From Minisyncoccota bacterium (GTDB taxonomy: Bacteria; Patescibacteriota; Minisyncoccia; Phycocordibacterales; UBA5272), in NCBI GenBank assembly GCA_018063165.1, contig JAGOQU010000008.1, positions 1 to 38,370 of the forward strand: 38,370 nt of DNA, read 5' to 3'. A program made the position numbers and the translations under genes. Below are positions 30,212 through 38,370 of this stretch, in pieces (the stretch's first letter is position 1; each line of letters opens with the position of its first letter). The notes beneath the pieces are model-generated. The model saw nothing but the letters and a program-made list of their open reading frames with translations. It had not been told where the DNA came from and ran no database searches.

Positions 30212-33200
30212 ATGAATAATCTATTACAAAATTGCCGAGTTAGAGAGTCTGCATTAAGTGACAATACACAAGATGATGTATTGGAAATATTAAATCTTCT
30301 TAAAGATGATATTGATGCAGAAAGGTTTTTTACAGAAAGTTACTTTACTGATGGTATAAACACTCTCCTAAAAACGGCTTTTGGTAGATTTGAAGGAAAG
30401 GAGGATAAGGGTGTTGTAAAACTGACACAGAATATGGGTGGTGGTAAAACACACAGTATGATTACGCTTGGTCTTTTGGCTAAGCATCCAGAATATAGAA
30501 AAAAATTCTTAGGAGATAGCCACTATAAAGATAAGGTTAGAGTGATAGGTTTTTCTGGAAGACAGTCTGATACCAATCTTGGAATTTGGGGAGAACTTGC
30601 TAAACAGCTTGGTAAAGAAGAACAGTTCAAGGAGTATTTTAATCCACAGTTCAAAGCTCCAGGAAATGAAGCATGGATTAATCTCTTAAAAGGAGAACCA
30701 ACTCTTATTCTTCTTGATGAGCTACCACCATATTTTGTTAGTGCAAAATCAAGAACAATAGGTAATTCTGACTTAAGTAAAGAAACTGCTATTGCTTTGG
30801 CTAATCTTTTTAATGCCATCAAGGAAAAGGAACTTTCCAACGTACTGGTTGTTATCTCTGACTTGTCTGGAAGCTATAGAGAGGGCAGTAACATGATTCA
30901 AGAGGTTCTAAAGGACTTAAAAAGTGAACTCAGTAGAGTTTCTTTGAATTTAACACCTGTTGATTCTCAAAATGATTTGGTAGAAATTTTGAAGACAAAA
31001 TTGTTCGAAAAGTTGCCTGCAAAAAACGTAATAGAAGATGTTGCTAAGAATTATCAAAACATTTTGAAGGAGGCAAATCAAAATGGTCTCACAAAGAGTG
31101 ATCCTGCCGTTCTTTATACTCAAATAGTAAAAAGCTATCCATTCCATCCTTCTTTTATTAATCTATATAATCGTTTTAAAGAGAACGAAGGGTTCCAGCA
31201 GACAAGAGGTGTTATACGTCTTGTTAGAATGATGCTTCAGGACCTACAGTCTTCAAAATTTGAAGGACAGTTAATAGCTCCTCAGGATATTAATTTAACT
31301 AACCCTAGAATAAGAACAACAATAGAGCAATTGAACGATACTTTGGTTGGAGCTATTAAAAAAGATATTTCTGATCAGGGGTCTTCTGCTGCAGAACTTG
31401 CTGACGAAAAACTAAACACAAAGAATGTTTCAAATATCGCAAAGTTGATATTAGTGTCATCTCTCTCAAGTGCGTCAGGTGGAATTAAGGGGTTACATTT
31501 AAATGAGATTGTTGATTACGTAATAACCCCTGAAACAAAAGTAACAGATATTAAACCAGCGATTGAGCAACTTGATCTTGGTTCATGGTATCTAGCTCGT
31601 GATAAAGACGGTAAATTATATTTCCAGAATCAACAAAATATTGTAGCTAGACTAAATGAGCTTGTGAATAGTTATGATGATGAAAGTGCTAAAAAAGAAA
31701 TTAAGGCATATCTTTCTGAAGAATTTAAGCCACAAGTAAAAGATCTCTATCAAAAGATGGTAGTCTTTCCTGCTGTGGATGAGTTAGATATTTCATCAAA
31801 GGAGATTACTCTTATTGTTACAGAGCCTAGTGCTTTGCAGGCTGGTCTTTCTAAAGATTTGAAGGAATACTGGAATGATTCTTCTTTCAAGAATAGATTC
31901 CTCTTTCTTTCTGGAGAAAGGCAAACGTGGGAGAACCTTTTGAAAATGTTTAAGGAGTATAAGGGTATCAAGTCAATCATTGAACAAATGCAATCAGATC
32001 GTATTCCTGATACTGATGCTCAGTTTACAAAAGCAAAAGATAAGAAGGATAAAATTAGATTGAGTATAAATTCTGCAATCAGAGAAACTTTCATTAAACT
32101 ATTCTTTCCAAGAAGTAACTCAGATACTGGGGTTGAGGCTTTAGCAGAAGCGGAGATCACATTTCAGTTTTCAGAGAACAGTTTTAGTGCCGAAGAGCAG
32201 ATGAGAAATGTCTTAAAAGACGAAAGGAAATTTACAGCGGACATAAGCACTCCTGCATTTAGGACAATGGTGGAAGATAAATTGTTTGGTGAAAATCAAA
32301 AAGAAATTCAATGGGATAATTTGAAAGAGAACGCAGCTAGATATTGTCGTTGGACATGGCATCATCCAAGAGCTTTGGATGATTTAAGAACGAAAGCATT
32401 AGCAGAGGGACTTTGGAGAGATAATGGTGGATATATACAAAAGGGTCCATTTCAAAAAGAACCAACCAATCTTGATGTGAAGTTTTTGGATTACGATAAA
32501 GTAAGCAAGGGGACATCTGTTAAGGTTTCTTTGAAGTATGGAGATCAGGTTTATCAAGACACTAACGAAAATGTTACAGATAAATCAAGACTTGTTGAGA
32601 ATCCTGACTATTTGACACTCACTGGATACAAAACATATTTTCTTTGTGTTGACTCTAAAGGTAAACACGAAACTGGTCCCGTAAAGTGTTATACAACTCC
32701 ACTTGTTATAACAAATAGAATTGTTGAAAATACTATAGAGCTTGAGGTTAACTGTGATGCTCATATTAAGTACACAACAGATGGTAGTGATCCTAGAGAA
32801 GACGGTGGTACGTATGATGGTCCTACAAAAATCCCTGAGGGAGCAAAATATGTGAGGGCGGTTGCAGAGATAGGTGGTGATTTTGGACCAGTGGAAGATA
32901 TTGTCATTCCAGAAACAAACAAGCCACGAGAGATAGATTCAAGTAAGCCTGTCACATATAAAGAGCCAACGAAGACATCGGATAACAATGAAACATTTTC
33001 TTTAGTTGAAGAACTCGAACGAGCAAGTGCAAAAGTAACATTGCTTGCTATTGATTTTAATGTGAATGGTAGTAGTGACTGGATAACAATAAACTTTTCT
33101 GAAACTATGACATTAGACATGGTTAAACTTAAAAAACTTCTTGATCAGGTAAGAGAAGTTGTTGCGGTCGAGGGTCAAACTGTTGAAATTGCGGTGAACC

Positions 33201-33304
33201 TAAGAAGTATGTTCTTTTTAGACGGTGCAAGCTTCAAGCAATTCTTGGCTTCTCGTAAGATTTCATTGAACGATATTAATCAAAATTATGTTGACCAAAA
33301 CTAA
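30212..33304 (+). CDS. DUF499-family AAA+ ATPase of a modification/defence cassette
   Basis: 1030 aa. The DUF499 signature is clear: LTQNMGGGKTHSMITLGLLAKHPEYR with Walker A GGGKTHS (76-82) and the Walker B LILLDELPPYF (165-175). The ATPase core covers about 30-450. The middle is helical, and residues about 850-900 (IKYTTDGSDPREDGGTY ... AVAEIGG) resemble the beta-sandwich chitobiase-C-terminal-like repeat, a protein- or sugar-binding module. DUF499 proteins occur with DUF1156 methylases in predicted defence islands. It is the first gene of the four-gene unit and overlaps the next one by 17 nt. Confidence 0.9.
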   Translation: MNNLLQNCRVRESALSDNTQDDVLEILNLLKDDIDAERFFTESYFTDGINTLLKTAFGRFEGKEDKGVVKLTQNMGGGKTHSMITLGLLAKHPEYRKKFLGDSHYKDKVRVIGFSGRQSDTNLGIWGELAKQLGKEEQFKEYFNPQFKAPGNEAWINLLKGEPTLILLDELPPYFVSAKSRTIGNSDLSKETAIALANLFNAIKEKELSNVLVVISDLSGSYREGSNMIQEVLKDLKSELSRVSLNLTPVDSQNDLVEILKTKLFEKLPAKNVIEDVAKNYQNILKEANQNGLTKSDPAVLYTQIVKSYPFHPSFINLYNRFKENEGFQQTRGVIRLVRMMLQDLQSSKFEGQLIAPQDINLTNPRIRTTIEQLNDTLVGAIKKDISDQGSSAAELADEKLNTKNVSNIAKLILVSSLSSASGGIKGLHLNEIVDYVITPETKVTDIKPAIEQLDLGSWYLARDKDGKLYFQNQQNIVARLNELVNSYDDESAKKEIKAYLSEEFKPQVKDLYQKMVVFPAVDELDISSKEITLIVTEPSALQAGLSKDLKEYWNDSSFKNRFLFLSGERQTWENLLKMFKEYKGIKSIIEQMQSDRIPDTDAQFTKAKDKKDKIRLSINSAIRETFIKLFFPRSNSDTGVEALAEAEITFQFSENSFSAEEQMRNVLKDERKFTADISTPAFRTMVEDKLFGENQKEIQWDNLKENAARYCRWTWHHPRALDDLRTKALAEGLWRDNGGYIQKGPFQKEPTNLDVKFLDYDKVSKGTSVKVSLKYGDQVYQDTNENVTDKSRLVENPDYLTLTGYKTYFLCVDSKGKHETGPVKCYTTPLVITNRIVENTIELEVNCDAHIKYTTDGSDPREDGGTYDGPTKIPEGAKYVRAVAEIGGDFGPVEDIVIPETNKPREIDSSKPVTYKEPTKTSDNNETFSLVEELERASAKVTLLAIDFNVNGSSDWITINFSETMTLDMVKLKKLLDQVREVVAVEGQTVEIAVNLRSMFFLDGASFKQFLASRKISLNDINQNYVDQN

Positions 33305-33854
33305 ACGTTCTACTTCAATAGGATATGGTTTTATGCCTGAGGAGTCACAGCTCCACTTTTTGGTTGAGATTTCTCGAAGCAAAGATAAAGATATTAAAAT
33401 TTTTGAGAGAGCGAGATGGGAAGACGGTGAAGTAAAGATTGATTATCGTCACGATACTTTAAAGGTGTTAGTTGCTCCACATAAATGGGAAAAAATTAAA
33501 GATACCTTGCATAAAGAATTCAATCTAAGGCTTGGTTCCAAAAAATATAAAAGTGGTTCATGGGTAGCTGGGAAAAATCCAGTACACAGACTCTTGGGTA
33601 AAGAGTTAGTTTTACTTGCTTGGGTTGTTGCAGATTGCGACCCTAGTAACATCGACTCTGCCTTAAAGAATTGGCTTGGTTTACGACCAGAAGAAAGATG
33701 GTGGTTATATACAATGACTAATGCAACAAGTGGAGGGCTCGAGGATAATTTTGGCTGGAGAAAAGCCATCAGATATGCTCTTACAGAGAACCCTGTAACA
33801 GAAAACAAGAAGAGAGAGTCACTCTTTTTCAACCTTAACGAAGATGAAATCTAA
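33288..33854 (+). CDS. DUF3780-family protein
   Basis: 188 aa. The recognisable part spans about 60-185: APHKWEKI, EFNLRL, SWVAGKNPVHRLLGKELVLLAWVVADCD, WLGLRPEERWWLYTMTNATSG and RYALTENPV, the core I associate with DUF3780, a family found with DUF1156 and DUF499 genes. No catalytic motif is obvious; the conserved Trp/Arg/Glu block could be a binding surface. The start lies inside the 3' end of the DUF499 gene and the stop is 2 nt before the methylase, so it is coupled to both. The exact function is unknown. Confidence 0.8.
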   Translation: MLTKTKRSTSIGYGFMPEESQLHFLVEISRSKDKDIKIFERARWEDGEVKIDYRHDTLKVLVAPHKWEKIKDTLHKEFNLRLGSKKYKSGSWVAGKNPVHRLLGKELVLLAWVVADCDPSNIDSALKNWLGLRPEERWWLYTMTNATSGGLEDNFGWRKAIRYALTENPVTENKKRESLFFNLNEDEI

Positions 33855-33856
33855 GC

Positions 33857-36745
33857 ATGAATAAATCATTTATTGAAACACAGTTTCCTGTATCTAAAAT
33901 ATCTAAGGAAAGTTATAAAGAAAGAAAGGCTGTTCAAGGGCAAACACTCACAGGAATTGGTAAGTGGTGGGGGCGTAAGCCTCTTATTTTGGTTAGAGCA
34001 ACTATACTGGGGTTACTGCTTCCTGCAACAGAAAATCCTCAAAAGGATCGTGAAATTTTCCTTAAGATTTTATCTATGGATGATGATGGACTGTGGCAAA
34101 GAAAAGAAAAAAGTGTTCCAGCAAAGGATTTGTATGATATTGCAAATACTAGTGAGAGAAATAAGTATTTCATTTTACAAGAAGAAGTTCCTAAGTGGAA
34201 TGCTTCAATATCTAACATAGAAAAAGAAGCAATTCAAAAGTCCTTATTTGAGAAAATGAGTTATGACCAAAAAATAACATATTGCATTCGTCCTGAAGAA
34301 CTTGTTAATTTGAATGCTTCTACTTGGGTAGATATTAATAGTTATCTTGGAACAACTGCAACTAATTTACAAGAATTAATGGAACAACTTAGTATTCTTA
34401 GATATGGAAATCTTGTTACTGTTGGTGATTGTTTTTCTGGAGGAGGAAGTGTTCCTTTTGAGGCCGCTCGTATTGGTTTAAAGGCTTATGGATCAGACCT
34501 TAATCCAGTAGCAACTCTGCTTTCATGGGCTGCTTTAAATATAAATGGTTCGACAGATGACGAGGTAGAACAGCTTCGTATTTTTCAAAAAAAAGTTTAC
34601 GATGTTGTTGACTCACAAATAACAACTTGGGGAGTTGAACATAATGAACAAGGTGATCGTGCTAATAGCTACCTTTACTGTAATGAAACAAAATGTCCTG
34701 CGTGTGATTGGGTCGTTCCAATGGCTCCTTCTTGGGTTATAGGTGAAGGACCTACGAGGACTATTGCAGTACTGAAGCCAAATAATGAAAAAAAATGTTT
34801 TGATATAGAGGTTCATCAAGATGTTTCTAGTAGTGAACTTAAAGAAGCTGAAAATTCAGGCACAATCTCTCGAGAAGGTCTATCTTGTCCATATTGTAGA
34901 ACTATTTCCCCAATTTCCTCTGTTCGTCATGATCGTAAAGATTCTGATGGAGTAAAAATTAGTGGTTTACGTCAGTGGGGGAAAACAGATTTTTATCCTA
35001 ATGTGAATGATATTTTTCAAGAGCGATTATATTGTATACGTTATGAAAAAAAGTTAAATGGTAAAACGTCACGATATTATACTGCTCCAACAAATCAAGA
35101 TCTTTTAAGAGAGAAAAAAGTAATTAGTTTGATAGCTGATAATCTTACTGAATGGCAAAAAAATGGTTACATACCTTCAGATAAAATTGATTCTGGTTAT
35201 AATACTGACCAACCAATACGTGAACGTGGCTGGCAATACTGGCATCAACTTTTTAATCCACGACAACTTTTAATCGTTGGATTGCTATTGCAAAAAAGTA
35301 TGGAATTAGCAAAGACAAAAAAAGAAATAGTAGTAGGGATTCTTGGCGTTAATCATAACGCTAATTGGAACTCAAAATTGTCAAGGTGGGATAGCGGAAA
35401 GAGTCCTTCGGTAAAAGACACTTTTAGTAATCAAGCCCTGAACACTTTATATAATTACAGTAGTCGTGGTTTAACATTAGGTAGTTCTGTTTGGTTTTTT
35501 TCTATAAATAACTCAACTATGCGTTTTCCTTCAGACATATTGATTTCTGATGCTAGAAAAGTAACCAAGAATAGTACTTTTTGGATAACAGATCCTCCAT
35601 ACGCCGATGCTGTAAATTACCACGAACTCTCAGAATTCTTTCTATCTTGGGATAAAAAAAATTTAAAGAAAGCTTTTCCAGATTGGAATATTGAGAGCCA
35701 TCGTAATGATGCTGTTAAAGGCAATGATTCGGCATTTACTCATTCCATGATAGATGTTTATCGAAATTTGGCAGCACATATGCCTGATGATGGTATGCAA
35801 GTGGTAATGTTTACACATCAAGATCCTGCTGTTTGGGCGGAGTTATCCCTCATCTTGTGGTCTGCTGGATTACAGGTTACTTCTGCTTGGAATATAGCAA
35901 CAGAAACAGAGTCTGGTGGACTCAAGTCAGGTAACTATGTAAAAGGAACAGTGCTATTGGTATTACGTAAAAATGCATCAGATAAGAGTGGATGGCTCGA
36001 TGATATTTATCCTCAAATAAAAGAAGAGGTAAAAAATCAGATAGACTCTATGCAGAATCTTGATGACAAGGATGATCCTGATTTTACTGATAATGACTTC
36101 TTGCTTGCTGCGTATGCGGCTTCACTGAAAGTTCTCACGAAGTATAAAAAGATTGGAGACATTGATATTGAATATGAGATTTCTCGTAAAAGGGATAAGA
36201 ATACCAAGAATCCTATTCAAGATATTATCGAGTCAGCTATTAAGGTTGCTTATGATTATCTTATTCCAAAAGGAATCAGTAAAAATATTTGGAAGGACCT
36301 TACAAAAGAAGAAAAGTTTTATATTAAAGGGTTGGATTTTGAGAGAGGTGGTCTGCTCACTAGTGCTTCATATCAAGAACTTGCAAAAGGGTTAGGTGTT
36401 TCAGATTATACAAGTTTACTTGCATCCACTAAAGCTAATCAAGTGCGAGTAAAGACTCCTATGGACTTCACTAATAAGCAAGTAGGAAGTTCGGATGCGT
36501 TTTCTTCTGGACTGGTTCGTCAGATTTTGATGGCTATATATCTCTCTGTTAAATCAGAGGATGCGAATGCTGGTAAAAATTGGTTTAGAAATGAGCTTCC
36601 AGATTATTGGAATAATCGTAGTAGGATTATTGAAATACTTCAGCTTATAGATGGGTTGCAAACAATCGCTGACTCGGAACACTGGCAGGCATCTTCTCAA
36701 TATGCTGGTTATTTAAAAAGCTTAGTTGAAAATGATGGACTATAA
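33857..36745 (+). CDS. DUF1156-family adenine-specific DNA methylase with Zn-ribbon
   Basis: 962 aa. The N-terminal DUF1156 segment (FIETQFPVSKISKES ... GIGKWWGRKPLILVRATILG, about 5-52) is followed by SAM motif I, VGDCFSGGGSVPFEAARIG (189-207), and the catalytic DPPY (579-582) in TFWITDPPYADAVNYHELSEFF. Cys pairs at 275/280/283 and 344/347 form the expected zinc-ribbon. The C-terminal 250 residues are helical. DPPY is typical of N6-adenine or N4-cytosine enzymes; this family (COG1743) is annotated as adenine-specific. It would mark host DNA, sparing it from the associated helicase-nuclease. It is the third gene of the cassette, 5 nt before the helicase. Confidence 0.93.
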   Translation: MNKSFIETQFPVSKISKESYKERKAVQGQTLTGIGKWWGRKPLILVRATILGLLLPATENPQKDREIFLKILSMDDDGLWQRKEKSVPAKDLYDIANTSERNKYFILQEEVPKWNASISNIEKEAIQKSLFEKMSYDQKITYCIRPEELVNLNASTWVDINSYLGTTATNLQELMEQLSILRYGNLVTVGDCFSGGGSVPFEAARIGLKAYGSDLNPVATLLSWAALNINGSTDDEVEQLRIFQKKVYDVVDSQITTWGVEHNEQGDRANSYLYCNETKCPACDWVVPMAPSWVIGEGPTRTIAVLKPNNEKKCFDIEVHQDVSSSELKEAENSGTISREGLSCPYCRTISPISSVRHDRKDSDGVKISGLRQWGKTDFYPNVNDIFQERLYCIRYEKKLNGKTSRYYTAPTNQDLLREKKVISLIADNLTEWQKNGYIPSDKIDSGYNTDQPIRERGWQYWHQLFNPRQLLIVGLLLQKSMELAKTKKEIVVGILGVNHNANWNSKLSRWDSGKSPSVKDTFSNQALNTLYNYSSRGLTLGSSVWFFSINNSTMRFPSDILISDARKVTKNSTFWITDPPYADAVNYHELSEFFLSWDKKNLKKAFPDWNIESHRNDAVKGNDSAFTHSMIDVYRNLAAHMPDDGMQVVMFTHQDPAVWAELSLILWSAGLQVTSAWNIATETESGGLKSGNYVKGTVLLVLRKNASDKSGWLDDIYPQIKEEVKNQIDSMQNLDDKDDPDFTDNDFLLAAYAASLKVLTKYKKIGDIDIEYEISRKRDKNTKNPIQDIIESAIKVAYDYLIPKGISKNIWKDLTKEEKFYIKGLDFERGGLLTSASYQELAKGLGVSDYTSLLASTKANQVRVKTPMDFTNKQVGSSDAFSSGLVRQILMAIYLSVKSEDANAGKNWFRNELPDYWNNRSRIIEILQLIDGLQTIADSEHWQASSQYAGYLKSLVENDGL

Positions 36746-36750
36746 TAATT

Positions 36751-38370
36751 ATGATAAATAGATTTTCTTCACGTCGTGAACAACTCAATGCTTCACTCCT
36801 TAACGCTAAGCTTCAAGGGTCTAGTCAATACGATAGAATTGCTGGGTACTTTTCTACTTCTATCTTTGATATTTCTGGAGAAGCTATTGACCTCGTTAAT
36901 GGAAAGGTAAGAATTATTTGTAATGCACATTTGCAGATTGACGATGTTCGTAACATAAAAGCTTTTGAAGCTGCACTCAGAAAAGATTGGTGTGAAAGTC
37001 AGCCAGAAAAAAGCGATATTCAATTCCCTGACAGATTAGAAAAACTATACACATTGATTCGTTCTGGAAAATTAGAAATAAGAGTATTACCAGATGAGGT
37101 TTTTGGTTTTATACACGGTAAGGCAGGGGTCATTACATATCCTGATGGCAATAAGACATCATTCTTGGGAAGTATGAATGAAAGTCAATCTGGATGGGAG
37201 AGAAATTATGAGTTGGTATGGGAAGATAGTTCTTCTGAAGCAGTTGCTTGGGTGCAGGAAGAATTTGATGTTTTATGGAATAGTGATAAGGCGAGACCTT
37301 TAATTGATTTTATTGTTGATGATATTAAAAGAATTGCTGAGAGAAAAATTGTTTATCAGATAGAGCAAATATCAAAGCCAGAAGAAACAATAGTGGAGTC
37401 GCCTGTGTATCGTCAGCAGTTAGGGTTGTGGGAACATCAGAAGCAGTTTGTTGATTTGGTATACAGAACACAACAAGCAGGCTCTAAAGCAAGATATGTT
37501 CTTGCTGATATGGTTGGTCTTGGTAAGACGATACAGTTAGGACTTTCTGCACAAGTTCTTTCGCTACATAGTGAAAAGCCTGTTCTTATTATATGTCCAA
37601 AAACATTGGTCTGGCAGTGGCAGGATGAATTGAATGTATTGATGGGGTTACCTTCTGCTGTTTGGGATGGTAAAGCTTGGGTAGATGAAACAGGAAACAT
37701 TTTTGGTGGTAAAAGTAGCTTTGACATAAAAAGATGCCCAAGAAAGATAGGTATTATTTCACAAGGAATCATTACAGCAAATACTGATATTGTTAAACAT
37801 TTATTAGATATAGAATTCAATACAGTTATAGTTGACGAGTGTCACAGATCTAGAAGAAAGAATCTTGGAAAGGATAAAGAAAATGAAAGACCTGAGCCAA
37901 ATAACTTGTATTCATACTTGCTTAAACTAGCAAAAAAGACAGACCATCTTTTAATGGGGACTGCTACTCCAATACAACTCTATCCAATCGAAGCATGGGA
38001 CCTTTTGAATATTCTTGCTCAAGGAGATAATAAGATACTTGGCTCTACTGCTAGTAACTGGCAAAGCGACCCACAGAAGGCACTCAAAATGCTCTCTGGT
38101 AAGGAAACTCTCACTAGAATTGAAGAGATATTCGATTGGATGAGAAATCCTCTTCCTGATGCTTTTGAAGACCCTAAAAACATTGGAGTATTGAGAGACT
38201 CAGCTTCGCTTGAAGTTTCTGATTACATTCTTAATAAGTCATATAATGATTTGTTGCCAATACAAAAAAATATTGTAGAGAGACTTGGTGGAACATATAT
38301 CGGAGAGCATAATCCATTTATTAGAAAAATTGTCAGAAGAACAAGAAAGTATCTTGAGACAACTATTAAT
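36751..38370 (+). CDS. PLD-nuclease / SNF2-type helicase fusion (partial, runs off the edge)
   Basis: 540 codons are visible without a stop, so the gene continues past the window. The N-terminal 190 residues are a phospholipase-D nuclease domain: YFSTSIFDISGEAI, then HGK (122-124), LGSMNES (139-145) and RNYEL. A superfamily-2 SNF2 helicase follows: ADMVGLGKT (252-260), ICPKTLVWQW (281-290), VDECHRSRRK (361-370, DECH box) and MGTATP (402-407). Such PLD-helicases occur in DNA modification/defence systems and probably translocate on and cut unmodified DNA. The ATG at 36751 is 5 nt after the methylase stop. Confidence 0.92.
   Translation, partial: MINRFSSRREQLNASLLNAKLQGSSQYDRIAGYFSTSIFDISGEAIDLVNGKVRIICNAHLQIDDVRNIKAFEAALRKDWCESQPEKSDIQFPDRLEKLYTLIRSGKLEIRVLPDEVFGFIHGKAGVITYPDGNKTSFLGSMNESQSGWERNYELVWEDSSSEAVAWVQEEFDVLWNSDKARPLIDFIVDDIKRIAERKIVYQIEQISKPEETIVESPVYRQQLGLWEHQKQFVDLVYRTQQAGSKARYVLADMVGLGKTIQLGLSAQVLSLHSEKPVLIICPKTLVWQWQDELNVLMGLPSAVWDGKAWVDETGNIFGGKSSFDIKRCPRKIGIISQGIITANTDIVKHLLDIEFNTVIVDECHRSRRKNLGKDKENERPEPNNLYSYLLKLAKKTDHLLMGTATPIQLYPIEAWDLLNILAQGDNKILGSTASNWQSDPQKALKMLSGKETLTRIEEIFDWMRNPLPDAFEDPKNIGVLRDSASLEVSDYILNKSYNDLLPIQKNIVERLGGTYIGEHNPFIRKIVRRTRKYLETTIN

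Larger units (their letters stand above)
22628..38370. mobile_element. Integrated element at tRNA-Asp (right end outside the window)
   Basis: From the 3' half of tRNA-Asp rightward the content changes from housekeeping genes to a serine recombinase, a primase-helicase operon, small unknown proteins and a defence-type cassette. The left limit is set by the recombinase frame ending inside the tRNA. No second copy of the tRNA 3' end is seen up to the right edge, so the other attachment site is either beyond it or degraded. The whole stretch being one element is inference. Confidence 0.65.

Noticed and set aside
32761-33120. 119-codon minus-strand frame in the DUF499 gene
   Set aside because: Antisense shadow of the conserved beta-sandwich region; low-complexity Ser/Val/Leu sequence.
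30212-38370. BREX or DISARM system
   Set aside because: No PglZ, BrxL, DUF1998 or Lon-like protein is visible; DUF499, DUF3780 and DUF1156 define a different combination.
22667-38370. Second attachment site copying the tRNA-Asp 3' end
   Set aside because: I looked for GGGTTCAAAT and its complement to the right edge and found none, so the element's other end could not be set.

Overview
The window looks like a chromosome segment of a Candidate Phyla Radiation (Patescibacteria, probably parcubacterial) bacterium. The evidence is indirect: uniformly AT-rich DNA, compact genes, an AspRS lacking the usual bacterial insertion domain, GatCA-dependent amidation, tRNAs without encoded CCA, and many genes whose start codon lies 6-10 nt after a TGN-TATACT type -10 box with no Shine-Dalgarno (predicted leaderless mRNAs). 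No 16S gene is present, so the assignment is inferred.

Bases 1-17,400 are mostly housekeeping. An IS30-like transposase tail and an unknown gene are followed by trpS, a small MscS-like channel, and aspS behind what reads as a T-box riboswitch with a full terminator hairpin. Next come a secreted GH18 protein, scpA-scpB, a D,D-carboxypeptidase, mraY-ftsW-murG, gltX, a secreted coiled-coil M23 peptidase, two tandem paralogous ~35-residue membrane proteins not normally annotated, gatC-gatA, and a membrane protein with calcium-type TSP3 repeats and a HEPN-like C-terminus. GluRS, AspRS and GatCA fit the indirect route to Gln-tRNA and Asn-tRNA. The mraY-ftsW-murG block with the carboxypeptidase and M23 protein serves peptidoglycan and division.

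Bases 17,400-18,270 have no protein gene. They hold two divergent CAU tRNAs (a probable initiator and an elongator Met), each followed directly by a long perfect palindrome and then by degraded pieces of tRNA 3' ends and a 51-nt direct repeat. After that come an unknown cytoplasmic protein, a small membrane protein and a membrane-anchored Clp-type AAA+ protein whose first ATPase module is degenerate.

From tRNA-Asp (22,593) to the right edge the window looks like an integrated element. A large serine recombinase has its stop codon inside the antisense of the tRNA-Asp 3' half. Upstream of it lie a truncated second copy of its own N-terminus, a large hairpin, and a leftward operon of three small proteins and a primase-helicase fusion, the last carrying 66-bp inverted-repeat units at its 3' end. 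Cargo follows: an unknown gene divergent from a HEPN-like gene, a RelA/SpoT-type HD hydrolase, a ~190-nt structured RNA candidate with its own promoter and terminator, and a four-gene rightward cassette: DUF499 ATPase, DUF3780, DUF1156 Zn-ribbon adenine methylase, and a PLD-nuclease/SNF2-helicase cut by the window end. The cassette has all the parts of a modification-based anti-phage system. The other end of the element is not in view.
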